Part shown: one piece after another, positions 1-7,807 of the stretch
Numbering within the stretch: the first letter of the stretch is position 1
Layout of the letters: every line of letters starts with the position of its first letter
Assembly: GCF_002080455.1 (NCBI RefSeq)
Contig: NZ_CP020555.1
Location: 806,001 to 870,000 of the forward strand
From: Streptomyces sp. Sge12
Lineage (GTDB): Bacteria > Actinomycetota > Actinomycetes > Streptomycetales > Streptomycetaceae
Direction: 5' to 3'
Length of the DNA: 64,000 nucleotides
Translations under genes and position numbers: made by a program
The notes under the pieces: generated by a model
The model's database searches: none
Told to the model about the DNA's origin: nothing
What the model saw: only the letters and a program-made list of their open reading frames with translations

Positions 1-194
1 AGGCCCTCGGCCGGATCGAGGTGGGTCAGGACCATGCGGAATCCTCCGCCGGGCCGGGGGCCCCAGCGCTCGATGCTCCCGCGCATCCCGTCCGGCGGCA
101 GCCAGGTCTCCAGGGACTCCCGGTCGAGGAGGGCGGCGTAGACGGCCGCCGGTGGAGCCGCGATCACCCGACTGCCACGGTCTGTCCTGCTCAT
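1..194 (-). CDS. SRPBCC (AHSA1/START-like) domain protein, 3' part missing
   Basis: The reading frame starts at ATG 194-192 on the minus strand and stays open to the window edge, giving the first 64 residues only. The opening, with basic and charged residues, then IAAPPAAVYAALLD and ESLETWLPP, is the usual first strand and helix of the AHSA1 branch of the SRPBCC fold, in which proteins bind small hydrophobic ligands in a deep cavity. The later RPGGGFRMVLTHLD also fits this family. The gene diverges from the phosphatase gene that starts at 260. Substrate and role cannot be told from this fragment. Confidence 0.75.
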   Translation of the reverse strand, partial: MSRTDRGSRVIAAPPAAVYAALLDRESLETWLPPDGMRGSIERWGPRPGGGFRMVLTHLDPAEG

Positions 195-259
195 GCACCG
201 ATTCTGCCCCGCGGGCCCCGCAGTGGCGGCCACGGGCACCGGCGAGGCAGGCTGGATTC

Positions 260-1435
260 ATGAGAGCGCCCTTGCGCTCGCCCCCCGGACCGCGAGCCGA
301 CGGTCACCACCAGGCCCTCTTCGTGTTCGCGGAGTGCGTGCCCTTCGCGATCGCCCTGTTCGTGCTCCTCGTCGAGTTCACGCCCCTGCACGTCCTGTAC
401 ACCGGCCCCCTGCTGGTGGCGACGCCGGCCCTGGCGGCGGTGACGATGGGGCCCAAGGGCGTGCTCGCGGCAGCGGGGGCGGCCGTCGCGGTCAGCGTGG
501 CCACCGCCACCTACAACGGGGCGTGGGGCAGCCAGCAGGTCTACACGAACTTCCTCGCCCTCTTCCTGGTCTCGGTCGCGGGCTTCCTGACGAGCCGCAC
601 CGCACGCACGCGCCGGGAGAACGAGCTCAACCAGGTCCGCCGGATCGCCACCACCGCCCAGGAGGTCCTGCTGCGGCCGGTACCGGACCGGCTGGGCCCC
701 GTACGGGCCGCCAGCATGTACCTGGCGGCCGAGACCGGCGCGCAGATCGGCGGCGACCTCTACGACGTGGTCCAGACCCGCTACGGCGTCCGCATGATCG
801 TCGGTGACGTCCGGGGCAAGGGCCTGCCCGCCGTACGGGCGGCCGCGATCGTCCTGCGAGCGTTCCGGGAGGCCGTGCACTACGAGGAGGACCTGGTGGA
901 GGTCATCGACCGGTGCGGGGCGGCCCTGCACCGGGACGCCGTCGCCGCGGGCGCCACCGGCGGGGACGACGCCCTCCTCCTGGAGGGGTTCGTCACCGCG
1001 CTCGTGGCCCAGGTCCCGGACGGCCCGCACGTCGAGGTGGTCAACCGGGGGCATCCGCCACCGCTGCTGCTGCACGACGGCACGGTGCGGCCCCTGACGC
1101 CCACCGCCCCGCTGCCACCGCTGGGTCTGGAGGAGTTCATCAGCGGTCCTCCCGAGCGGCCGGAGCGCTATCCGTTCGCGCCCGGGGACCGGCTGCTGCT
1201 GTACACCGACGGTGTCATCGAGGCCCGCGACGGGCACGGCACCTTCTTCGACCTGGCCGAGGCCATGGCCGCCATGCGCGGCCACGCCCGGGCATCGTTC
1301 CTGGAAGACCTGCACCGGGCCTTGCTCCGCCACACCGGCAGCCGCCTGGCGGACGACGTGGCGGTCGTACTGGTCGACCGCTGCGAGGACGAGGACGAGG
1401 ACGAGGACCGCGGGGAGGCGGGCGGTCCGGCCTGA
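260..1435 (+). CDS. Membrane-bound SpoIIE-type PP2C serine/threonine phosphatase
   Basis: 391 aa. Residues about 18-115 are hydrophobic and make three or four membrane helices; a short linker (about 120-150) leads into a PP2C-SpoIIE phosphatase domain (about 155-380). Visible metal-site motifs are GGDLYDVV, GDVRGKGLPA, LYTDGVIEARD and LADDVAVVLV. The tail is strongly acidic (alternating E/D). Proteins of this class dephosphorylate STAS anti-anti-sigma factors and so release sigma factors; that role is known for the family and inferred here. Start chosen at ATG 260 because the membrane segment follows directly; longer upstream in-frame sequence looks non-coding. A second, larger phosphatase follows in the same direction. 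Confidence 0.88.
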   Translation: MRAPLRSPPGPRADGHHQALFVFAECVPFAIALFVLLVEFTPLHVLYTGPLLVATPALAAVTMGPKGVLAAAGAAVAVSVATATYNGAWGSQQVYTNFLALFLVSVAGFLTSRTARTRRENELNQVRRIATTAQEVLLRPVPDRLGPVRAASMYLAAETGAQIGGDLYDVVQTRYGVRMIVGDVRGKGLPAVRAAAIVLRAFREAVHYEEDLVEVIDRCGAALHRDAVAAGATGGDDALLLEGFVTALVAQVPDGPHVEVVNRGHPPPLLLHDGTVRPLTPTAPLPPLGLEEFISGPPERPERYPFAPGDRLLLYTDGVIEARDGHGTFFDLAEAMAAMRGHARASFLEDLHRALLRHTGSRLADDVAVVLVDRCEDEDEDEDRGEAGGPA

Positions 1436-1511
1436 GGGCGTGTTCCGAGTCGCCCGAACGGCCCCGAGGGCGACAGCATGGAGGGAAGGCGGGCGGGATG
1501 CCCTGGAGGAT

Positions 1512-3977
1512 GTGATACGGAAGGTGACCAGTCATCGCTTTGCGTTCTGCGGGGCTGAGCTCGCGGCTGTCTACGTGGTCGCCGACCAGGGCAGGGAACT
1601 CCACCTCGCCGAGCTGACCGGCAACCGCGGCATCCTCTACGGGCTGCCCGCGATCCTCGCCCTGGCCGGGCATTCGCCCGCCGCCAACGCCTTCCGCTCG
1701 GGCCGCCCGCTGTGGCTGACCCCCAAGGAGCTCGCCTCGTTCATCGAGGAGGACCCCCACCACATCCCCACCCGGGTCCGGGACGGTGCCCCCGAGTCGC
1801 CGGCCCGTATCTCGCTGGGCGCGCTGCCCCTGGGACACGGCGCGCAGGAGCTCGGCTGCCTGGTCGTCGCCGGGCAGGCCGGGGACGGCTTCAGCGCCGA
1901 CGACCGCAGCCTGCTGGAGCTCTACGCCGACCAGGTGGCCGCCGGGCTCGAATCGGTCGCCGCGCGCTTCACCGGACGCAGGCCCCCGGCCCCGCAGGCA
2001 CATCTGAGCCAGTCCCTCGTACCCGATCAGGGCGGCGCGTTCATCCTGGAGCTGGGCACCGGTCGGATGGAGGCCCACGCGCACGTGCTGGAACTGATCG
2101 GGCTGCCTCCCGAGCAGTTCGACGGGCAGGTGGAAACCCTGCTGGCCTGCGCCGTCCCCGACGACATGCCCGCGCTGATGGCGATCGTGGAGCCGGACCG
2201 GCTGGCAGCCACCGGACAGCAGCTGGCGTTCCGTATCCGCCGCCCGAACGGCGAGCTGCGCTGGCTGGGGCTGCGCTGCCGCGTGGAGGTGGACTCCGGC
2301 GGAACACCTCGGCGGGTCCTGGGCGTGGTGGCCGATGCCACCTATCTGCGCCCCAGCGCCGACGAGGTCTCCCTCGTCCAGCGGCTGTCCGCCACGCTGG
2401 CGGGCGCGGCGACGACGCGCGAGGTCAGCCGGCTGGCGGTCGCCGCGCTGCGCGAACCGCTGGGCGCCTCCCGGGTCGCGGTCGGCGAACTGGAGAGCGA
2501 GCGGCTCATCGTCACCGCCCTCGCCCCTCCGGAGCCCGACGCCTGGCCCGAGGTGTGGCGCTCGGAGTGGCGCTCCGAGTGGCCCGACGTGTCACTCAGC
2601 GACCTCCCGACCCTCCAGAGCGCCCTGCGCGGGGGCCATTTGAGTCTGTGGCCGCCGGGCGCGGCCCTCGAACCGGGGCTTCTGGGCGTCGGGCCCGGTG
2701 GTCTCGCGGTGGTACCGCTGCCCGCCGACGGCCGGATGGTCGGGGTGTGTCTGGTGGGGTGGGACGCGGAGCACCGGTTCGGGCCGGAGGAGCGGTCGCT
2801 GCTGACCGCGACGGCGGGGCTGGTGGGGCAGGCGCTGGTACGCGCCCACGCCCTGGACGCAGGCCACGAACTCGCCACCATGCTCCAGCGCAGCCTGCTG
2901 CCCCGGAAGCTCCCGGAGCTCCCGGGCGGGATCGCCGTCGCCCGCTACCTGCCCGCGACCGCCGGTCTGGAGGTCGGCGGCGACTGGTACGACGTCATTC
3001 CGCTGCGCGACGGTCATGTCGCGTTCGTGATCGGGGACGTCCAGGGGCACAGCGCGGGGGCCGCGACCATCATGGGCCAGATGCGGACGGCGGTGCGGGC
3101 GTACGCGGTGGAGGGGCACCCGCCCGATGTGGTGGTCGCGCGCGCCAACCGCCTGCTCGTCGGCATGGAGACCGATCTGTTCGCCACCTGCGGGTATGTG
3201 GACCTGGACATGGAGGAGGGCATCGCCAGAGTCGTACGGGCGGGCCACCTCCCGCCGATCCTGCGCCATCCGGACGGTGTCGCCGAGGAGATGGTGGTCG
3301 AGGGTGGGCCTCCCTTGGGCGTGCTCGCGGAGGCCGAGTTCCCCATGACCGAGGTGGGGCTGCTCCCCGGCACCCTGCTCCTCCTGCTGACGGACGGCCT
3401 GGTCGAGTCCGCCAGGCTGCCGATGGAGGAAGGCATGCGGCGGGTGTGCGAGGTGCTCGCCGCGGCCGACCCGGCCGATGCCGGAGGGGTCGCCGACGAG
3501 TTGCTCGTCGGCGGGGGCCGGCGCGACGACGACGTGGCCCTGCTGCTGCTGCGCTACGACGGCACGGGCGGCCGGCCGATGCGGAGCCACTGGACGGTGT
3601 GGCGGCTTCCCAACGCGGTCCTGCACGCACGCCGGTTCACCGCGCGCACGCTGCGGTCCTGGGGCGTGGTGGACGCCCTCGACGAAGCCCTGCTGGTCGT
3701 GTCCGAGCTGGTCACCAATGCGATCGCGCACACGCAGGGCGAGGTGGGGATGGATCTGACCCTGTCGGCGGACCGGCTGCGGATCGCCGTGAACGACGCC
3801 TCGCCGCGTAGCCCCGTCAAACCGATCTGGGTGAGCTGGGAGTCGACGGGCGGTCGTGGGCTGCTCATCGTCGAGGCGACGGCGACGGCCTGGGGCTCGG
3901 TGCCGCTCAGCGGCGGCAAGCAGGTGTGGGCGGAGATCCCCTGGCACCCCGCGGGCGACGACCGGCGCCCGGCGTGA
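1512..3977 (+). CDS. GAF-PAS-GAF-SpoIIE phosphatase fused to a C-terminal anti-sigma kinase-like ATPase
   Basis: About 821 aa from GTG 1512 (GTG 1524 is also possible; GGAGG lies at 1505-1509). In order: a GAF-like sensor (about 1-150), a PAS domain (about 170-280), a second GAF (about 295-440), a SpoIIE PP2C domain (about 460-680; GGDWYDVIPL, GDVQGHSAGA, LLTDGLVES, RRDDDVALLLL) and an HATPase_c domain (about 690-815; LVTNAIAH N-box, GGRGLLIVEA). It therefore joins a phosphatase that activates anti-anti-sigma factors to a kinase of the RsbW type that would inactivate them, both under small-ligand sensors. The arrangement is common in Streptomyces; ligands and STAS partner are unknown. Two STAS proteins are encoded 9-10 kb downstream. 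Confidence 0.88.
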   Translation: MIRKVTSHRFAFCGAELAAVYVVADQGRELHLAELTGNRGILYGLPAILALAGHSPAANAFRSGRPLWLTPKELASFIEEDPHHIPTRVRDGAPESPARISLGALPLGHGAQELGCLVVAGQAGDGFSADDRSLLELYADQVAAGLESVAARFTGRRPPAPQAHLSQSLVPDQGGAFILELGTGRMEAHAHVLELIGLPPEQFDGQVETLLACAVPDDMPALMAIVEPDRLAATGQQLAFRIRRPNGELRWLGLRCRVEVDSGGTPRRVLGVVADATYLRPSADEVSLVQRLSATLAGAATTREVSRLAVAALREPLGASRVAVGELESERLIVTALAPPEPDAWPEVWRSEWRSEWPDVSLSDLPTLQSALRGGHLSLWPPGAALEPGLLGVGPGGLAVVPLPADGRMVGVCLVGWDAEHRFGPEERSLLTATAGLVGQALVRAHALDAGHELATMLQRSLLPRKLPELPGGIAVARYLPATAGLEVGGDWYDVIPLRDGHVAFVIGDVQGHSAGAATIMGQMRTAVRAYAVEGHPPDVVVARANRLLVGMETDLFATCGYVDLDMEEGIARVVRAGHLPPILRHPDGVAEEMVVEGGPPLGVLAEAEFPMTEVGLLPGTLLLLLTDGLVESARLPMEEGMRRVCEVLAAADPADAGGVADELLVGGGRRDDDVALLLLRYDGTGGRPMRSHWTVWRLPNAVLHARRFTARTLRSWGVVDALDEALLVVSELVTNAIAHTQGEVGMDLTLSADRLRIAVNDASPRSPVKPIWVSWESTGGRGLLIVEATATAWGSVPLSGGKQVWAEIPWHPAGDDRRPA

Positions 3978-4026
3978 GGCCGCCGTGCGGCATGAGGCCG
4001 GCGCGCGGGGTGAGGCCGTCGGGGTC
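3973..4026 (+). repeat. Three imperfect 18-bp direct repeats after the phosphatase stop codon
   Basis: Three consecutive 18-bp units (starting 3973, 3991 and 4009) share the core TGAGGCCG; the first contains the phosphatase stop codon. No protein or hairpin role is evident. Local slippage duplication is the simplest reading. Confidence 0.5.
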
Positions 4027-4099
4027 CGCGGCCCCGGGCAGGCAGTCGGAGCGGTGGGGCCGGTTGGCGGGGCGGCGGGAGGAGCGGGAGGGTGGGGGT

Positions 4100-5065
4100 A
4101 TGCGTTGGCGTGTGCCCGGCAGGCTGGCAGCCGCGGTGGCCGCCGTCCTGCTGGTGGCCGCCGCGGGCCCGGGTGCCGGGGACCCCGGCGGGTCCGGGGA
4201 CCCGGGGCGGCAGGTGGAGATCGGCGGGTCCGGGGACCCGGGCCGGCAGGTGGAGATCGGCGGCGGGCGGAGCCTGTACCTGCACTGCGCGGGATCCGGC
4301 AGCCCCACCGTCGTCCTGCTGGCCGGGCTGCACGAGTCCTCCGACCCGTGGTCGCTCACCGACACCACCCCGCCGGTGCCGAGGAGCCCGGCGGTGCTGC
4401 CCGGCGTGGCCGCGTTCACCCGGGTGTGCACCTACGACCGGCCCGGCACCATCCGCTACACGCAGCCGCCGACGCTCACCACGCGCAGCACCCCCGTGAG
4501 CGGCACCCGGCCGCTGACCGCGATGGTCGAGGACCTGGAGCGGCTGCTGTCCGCCGGGCACGTACCGGGGCCCTACCTCCTGGTGGGGCATTCCTTCGGC
4601 GGGATGCTCGCCCTGCGGTACGCGCAGACGCACCCGGAGCAGGTGCGCGGGCTGGTCCTGGTCGATGCGCTCGGGCCCGGACTGCGGCCAGCGATGGGAG
4701 CGCGCTGGGCGGAGTACGTCGAAGCGCTCCGGCACCCCGGGACCCCCTTCGACGCCGACCCGGACTTCGAACAGGTCGACATCAACGGCGGGGTGACCGC
4801 GATCGACGGCGGCGGGCCGCTCCCGGCGGTCCCGGTGGCCGTGCTCAGCAAGACCGCGCCCTTCGCGGCGCCGCCCACCATGTCCAGGGAGCTGCTCGCC
4901 GAGCTGGAGCGGGCCTGGCCGAAGGCTCAACAGGCGCTGGTGGGGCTGCGTCCGCAGACCCCGCACCTGCTGGCGACCGGCAGCGACCACTACGTCCAGC
5001 TCCACGACCCGGACCTCACGATCGCGGCGATCCGACTGGTCGCGGACCGCGCCGGCACCCGCTGA
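4100..5065 (+). CDS. Secreted alpha/beta-fold hydrolase
   Basis: 321 aa. ATG 4100 follows a GGGAGGGTGGGGG purine run. An N-terminal signal sequence (RWR, then an Ala/Val/Leu core to about residue 25) implies export. The alpha/beta hydrolase core shows the nucleophile elbow GHSFGG (Ser165), the oxyanion-strand VVLLAGLHES and a C-terminal SDHYVQ supplying the likely catalytic His. Two consecutive 12-residue copies of GSGDPGRQVEIG lie between the signal peptide and the fold, from a 36-bp tandem duplication. Substrate unknown; an esterase or amidase is plausible. It converges with the protease-inhibitor gene downstream. Confidence 0.82.
   Translation: MRWRVPGRLAAAVAAVLLVAAAGPGAGDPGGSGDPGRQVEIGGSGDPGRQVEIGGGRSLYLHCAGSGSPTVVLLAGLHESSDPWSLTDTTPPVPRSPAVLPGVAAFTRVCTYDRPGTIRYTQPPTLTTRSTPVSGTRPLTAMVEDLERLLSAGHVPGPYLLVGHSFGGMLALRYAQTHPEQVRGLVLVDALGPGLRPAMGARWAEYVEALRHPGTPFDADPDFEQVDINGGVTAIDGGGPLPAVPVAVLSKTAPFAAPPTMSRELLAELERAWPKAQQALVGLRPQTPHLLATGSDHYVQLHDPDLTIAAIRLVADRAGTR
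4190..4261 (+). repeat. 36-bp in-frame tandem duplication inside the secreted hydrolase gene
   Basis: Two 36-bp copies, 4190-4225 and 4226-4261, differ by one visible base and encode the same 12 residues twice. The copy number may vary between strains because the repeat lies in the exposed linker and keeps the frame. Confidence 0.9.
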
Positions 5066-5092
5066 GAGCTGCTGGAATCCGGCGGCGCGGCG

Positions 5093-5527
5093 TCAGAACG
5101 CGTAGAGGGCGTTGTTGCCCAGGGTCGCGGACATCATGCACGCGTTGGAGAAGGTGTGCTTCCACGCGACGCGGCTGCCCTGCCACACGCCGTCCGCGGT
5201 GACGGTGACGGGGTTGTAGTGCCGCGGGCACACGCGGTTCTGGTCCGGGGCGGCCAGCAGGCGGTTGAACTCGCCGCCGGTGGCGTTGAGGGCGTCGCAG
5301 GCGGCCCGGGGGGCGGGGTGCGTGCCCTCGGCGGTGTAGGCACAGCTCAGGACGGCCGCCCGCAGGACGGTGCCCGTGGCTGCGTTGTCCCCCTGGGTGA
5401 TGGTGAAGACCATGGCGGAGGGGGCGTACAGGCTCGTGGGGCTCGAGGGGCTCGCCTCCGCAAGGCCCGTGGCGCCGGCGAGGCAGAGAAGGGTGGCGGC
5501 GGAGACGGCGGCTAAGCGGTGACGCAT
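5093..5527 (-). CDS. Streptomyces subtilisin inhibitor (SSI) family protease inhibitor
   Basis: 144 aa, ATG at 5527-5525. A signal peptide of about 26 residues (MRHRLAAVSA... AEA) precedes the SSI domain. Four cysteines sit where the two SSI disulfides are expected (C62-C77 and C100-C130). The region after C100, PRHYNPVTVTADGVWQG, matches the SSI reactive-site loop; the P1 position is Arg102 with His103 at P1', where classical SSI has Met-Val. P1 Arg predicts inhibition of trypsin-like proteases. SSI proteins are secreted in large amounts and control extracellular proteases during development. The gene is monocistronic with an inverted repeat in its leader. Confidence 0.95.
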   Translation of the reverse strand: MRHRLAAVSAATLLCLAGATGLAEASPSSPTSLYAPSAMVFTITQGDNAATGTVLRAAVLSCAYTAEGTHPAPRAACDALNATGGEFNRLLAAPDQNRVCPRHYNPVTVTADGVWQGSRVAWKHTFSNACMMSATLGNNALYAF

Positions 5528-5901
5528 GACAGGGCTCGCTTTCGATTCAAAGGTTGTTTGAGGCGCTGCGGCTTTTATGCAGCGCCGATGCGAGGCTGAG
5601 CCTGCCAGGGATGAAGGTGTACCGCACATTGGCGGTCGTTTTACGGACAGTTGGTTCGGATATCGACGATCAGACGGGTGTTCGTGCAGCTCACGCCGGG
5701 TATTCATACGATCACATCGCGCGACTGTGCGGTGCGGGGGCCGGTCTGACGGGCGCTCCCCCACCTGCTGCCCAGGTCGCGGCCATGCCCGGTTCACCGA
5801 ACGGCCCACCAGGGTGACCGGATCGCAGCGGTGCCGGGCCCCCGACCCTTTCGGAATCAACCACTCCACCGTCCTGCAACCGCCTCGGAGCGCAAGGACG
5901 T
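5528..5901. other. 374-bp intergenic region upstream of the SSI gene
   Basis: This stretch holds the SSI promoter and leader on the minus strand, including the inverted repeat at 5562-5586, and the end of the MerR-HEAT gene's downstream flank. Short open frames here lack ribosome-binding sites and look non-coding. No hairpin-plus-T terminator was seen. Confidence 0.5.
5562..5586 (-). promoter_or_regulatory. Perfect 8-bp inverted repeat in the SSI gene leader
   Basis: GGCGCTGC (5562-5569) and GCAGCGCC (5579-5586) flank a 9-base A/T-containing spacer, 35 bp upstream of the SSI start codon. It could be an operator or a 5'-UTR hairpin; the AT-rich spacer, read CATAAAAG on the coding strand, resembles a -10 region, so a repressor site over the promoter is possible. 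The regulator is not known. Confidence 0.5.
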
Positions 5902-6951
5902 TCAGTCGGGGTCGCGCGCCTCGCGCAGCGTGAGAAGGTACGCCGCGGTCAGCGCGACGGCGGGATCCTCGTCGTGCGCCAGCTCGGCGAGGGCGCGGGC
6001 CGCCGTGACGCCGGGGACGTCCGCGAGCGCCTGCGTCAGCCGCCGCCGGGCGGGCAGGTCGTCGGGGCCGTCGGCGAGGCGGCCCACGAGTGCGGTGGCG
6101 ATCCGATCGGCCGACGCGGGGCGCCTCGCCAGGGCGCTCAACGCGTCGGCCGCGTCGACGTCGTTCCTGCCCTCGACGATCATCTCGACCAGTGCGGGGA
6201 CCACATCGGCCGCTCCCCGCTCTTCGCACTCCCCCTCCGTTGCTTGTGCTGCTTGTGCTCCGAGCGTGAGGGCCGCATGCCCGCGGACCATGCTGTCGGG
6301 GCTCCGCAGCGCTCCCTCCAGCAGGGCGACCGCGCGCTCGTGCGGAATCTCGGCGATGGACCGGACGGCCCGCTCCCGTACCTCGGCCACCGGTGAGGCC
6401 AGGCCCTCCGCCAGCAGTTCCAGCGCGGCCTCGCCCGACTGCGCCACGGCCCACCGGAGGGCGCCGGCAACGTTCGGATCCTCCTCGTGCAACGCCGCCT
6501 CGACCAGTGCCTCCACGGGTACCGCCGCCTCCTCCGCCGAGGACAGCGCGGCGCGCTGCCGGCTTGCGGGGTTCTCCGAGCCCAGCGCGTGCAGGAGCGC
6601 GACGATCTGGAGTACGTCCTCCCACTCGGCCGGTTCCGCGGCGCCGATCCGGCGCAGCCGTGTCAGCAGGGCCGTCTCGACGGCGATGCGTTCCTGTGTC
6701 TGGCGGACGAGGTCGTCGACGAGTTCCGAGGGCCTGAAGCCCGGGTCGTCCAGGGCGCGCGCCACCTCACGCAGTGACAGCCCCAGTGACCGCAGGCTCT
6801 CGACGTGGAAGATCCGCCGGATGTCCTCGCCGGAGTACTCCCGATAGCCGGACCCGGTGCGTCCCGTGGGCCGCACCAGGCCCAGCGAGTCGTAGTGCCG
6901 GAGCATGCGGGCGCTGACCCCGGACCGCCTGGCCACATCACCGATCAACAC
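5902..6951 (-). CDS. MerR-family regulator with a C-terminal HEAT-repeat domain
   Basis: 349 aa from GTG 6951 (a TTG lies next to it); AGGAGGAG sits about 8 nt upstream inside the end of the preceding gene. Residues 1-70 are a MerR winged helix-turn-helix (IGDVARRSGVSARMLRHYDS, then GYREYS), followed by a linking helix, and from about residue 130 at least five HEAT-like helical repeats such as ALLEGALRSPDSMVRGHAALTLG. MerR proteins normally sense metals or small molecules through short C-terminal domains; here a long helical scaffold replaces it, suggesting a protein partner or a bulky ligand. It starts 3 nt after the HEAT protein gene and shares its promoter with the operator at 7654-7676. 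Confidence 0.9.
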   Translation of the reverse strand: MLIGDVARRSGVSARMLRHYDSLGLVRPTGRTGSGYREYSGEDIRRIFHVESLRSLGLSLREVARALDDPGFRPSELVDDLVRQTQERIAVETALLTRLRRIGAAEPAEWEDVLQIVALLHALGSENPASRQRAALSSAEEAAVPVEALVEAALHEEDPNVAGALRWAVAQSGEAALELLAEGLASPVAEVRERAVRSIAEIPHERAVALLEGALRSPDSMVRGHAALTLGAQAAQATEGECEERGAADVVPALVEMIVEGRNDVDAADALSALARRPASADRIATALVGRLADGPDDLPARRRLTQALADVPGVTAARALAELAHDEDPAVALTAAYLLTLREARDPD

Positions 6952-6954
6952 TGC

Positions 6955-7626
6955 CTACGCTCCTCCTCCTGGCCCGTCCTGCAGGACCGCGACGCGCTTC
7001 GCCTCCTCGATCGCGAACTCGAACCCGATGTCCGGGTCGCGCATCAGCCGTTCCGTCGCGAGCGCATGATGACGCACACGGGGATCGAGATCCGTCACCG
7101 CCTCCCGCAGGGTCGCAGACGCGGTGCCACCGAGGGCCATCAGCGCCCGGCTGAGGCTCAGCTGCGTCTCGCGCCCGCCCCGCCCGAGCTGTGTCGCCAA
7201 GGCTCCGGCCAGTGCGGACTCCTCGCCCTCGGGGACGAGCACGACCGCCGCCCGCCAGGCGCTGCGCGCCACCTCGTCGTCGGCGTCGGACAGGAGCGCC
7301 CGGGTGATCGCCGGCCACGCCCGCCGTTCCCCGATCTTGGACAACGTGTGCAGTGCCTGGCTCCGTGCCTGCGGCCGCTCGGACACCAGCTCGTCGATCA
7401 GCCGCGGGACCGTGACGGACGCCGAGTGACGGGTGAGCGCCCATGTCAGCATCTCGCGTACGGAGAAATCGGTCTCGGTCGCGCACCGTTCGACGAGCTT
7501 CTCGACGGACCGGGGGTCCGGGGTCGAACCGATCGCCATCGCTGCCCGGAGCCGCACCGACGCGCGGCTGTCCTCCAGTTCGCGGAGTGCTCGCACCGGA
7601 TGGGCGCCCTGTTCTGCCGTGGTCAT
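6955..7626 (-). CDS. HEAT-repeat protein, first gene of the MerR-HEAT operon
   Basis: 223 aa; ATG 7626 is chosen because AGGAGGT lies 8 nt upstream (a GTG at 7635 is in frame but has no better signal). The protein is built of helical pairs with HEAT spacing, for example SVREMLTWALTRHSASVTVP, RPQARSQALHTLSKIG and DDEVARSAWRAAVVLVPEG. No catalytic motif, signal peptide or membrane segment is seen. It is translated immediately ahead of the MerR-HEAT regulator, and the two HEAT arrays may interact or arose by duplication. Function unknown. Confidence 0.85.
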   Translation of the reverse strand: MTTAEQGAHPVRALRELEDSRASVRLRAAMAIGSTPDPRSVEKLVERCATETDFSVREMLTWALTRHSASVTVPRLIDELVSERPQARSQALHTLSKIGERRAWPAITRALLSDADDEVARSAWRAAVVLVPEGEESALAGALATQLGRGGRETQLSLSRALMALGGTASATLREAVTDLDPRVRHHALATERLMRDPDIGFEFAIEEAKRVAVLQDGPGGGA

Positions 7627-7653
7627 CGCCACCACCTCCTGGACGGCAGTGAA

Positions 7654-7676
7654 GACCTTGTCACCGTGTCAAGGTC
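7654..7676 (-). promoter_or_regulatory. MerR-type operator/promoter of the HEAT operon
   Basis: GACCTTG (7654-7660) and CAAGGTC (7670-7676) form a perfect 7-bp inverted repeat; with the middle bases, the 23-bp site is palindromic except at three positions. On the minus strand it overlaps a TTGACC/TTGACA -35-like element and lies about 30 bp before the HEAT gene start, as expected for a MerR regulator that binds between -35 and -10 of its own promoter. The self-control is inferred. Confidence 0.8.
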
Positions 7677-7807
7677 AAGGGGGCGACCGCCGGCCGCACC
7701 CAATGGCCCACCCCGATTGCGGCCGCCCCGCCGGGGGTGGTGGGCTGGCCGGGGTGATCGCGCGGCCGACCGGGGTCGACGGGGCTCCCGGCGAGCGGAG
7801 ACGCATC

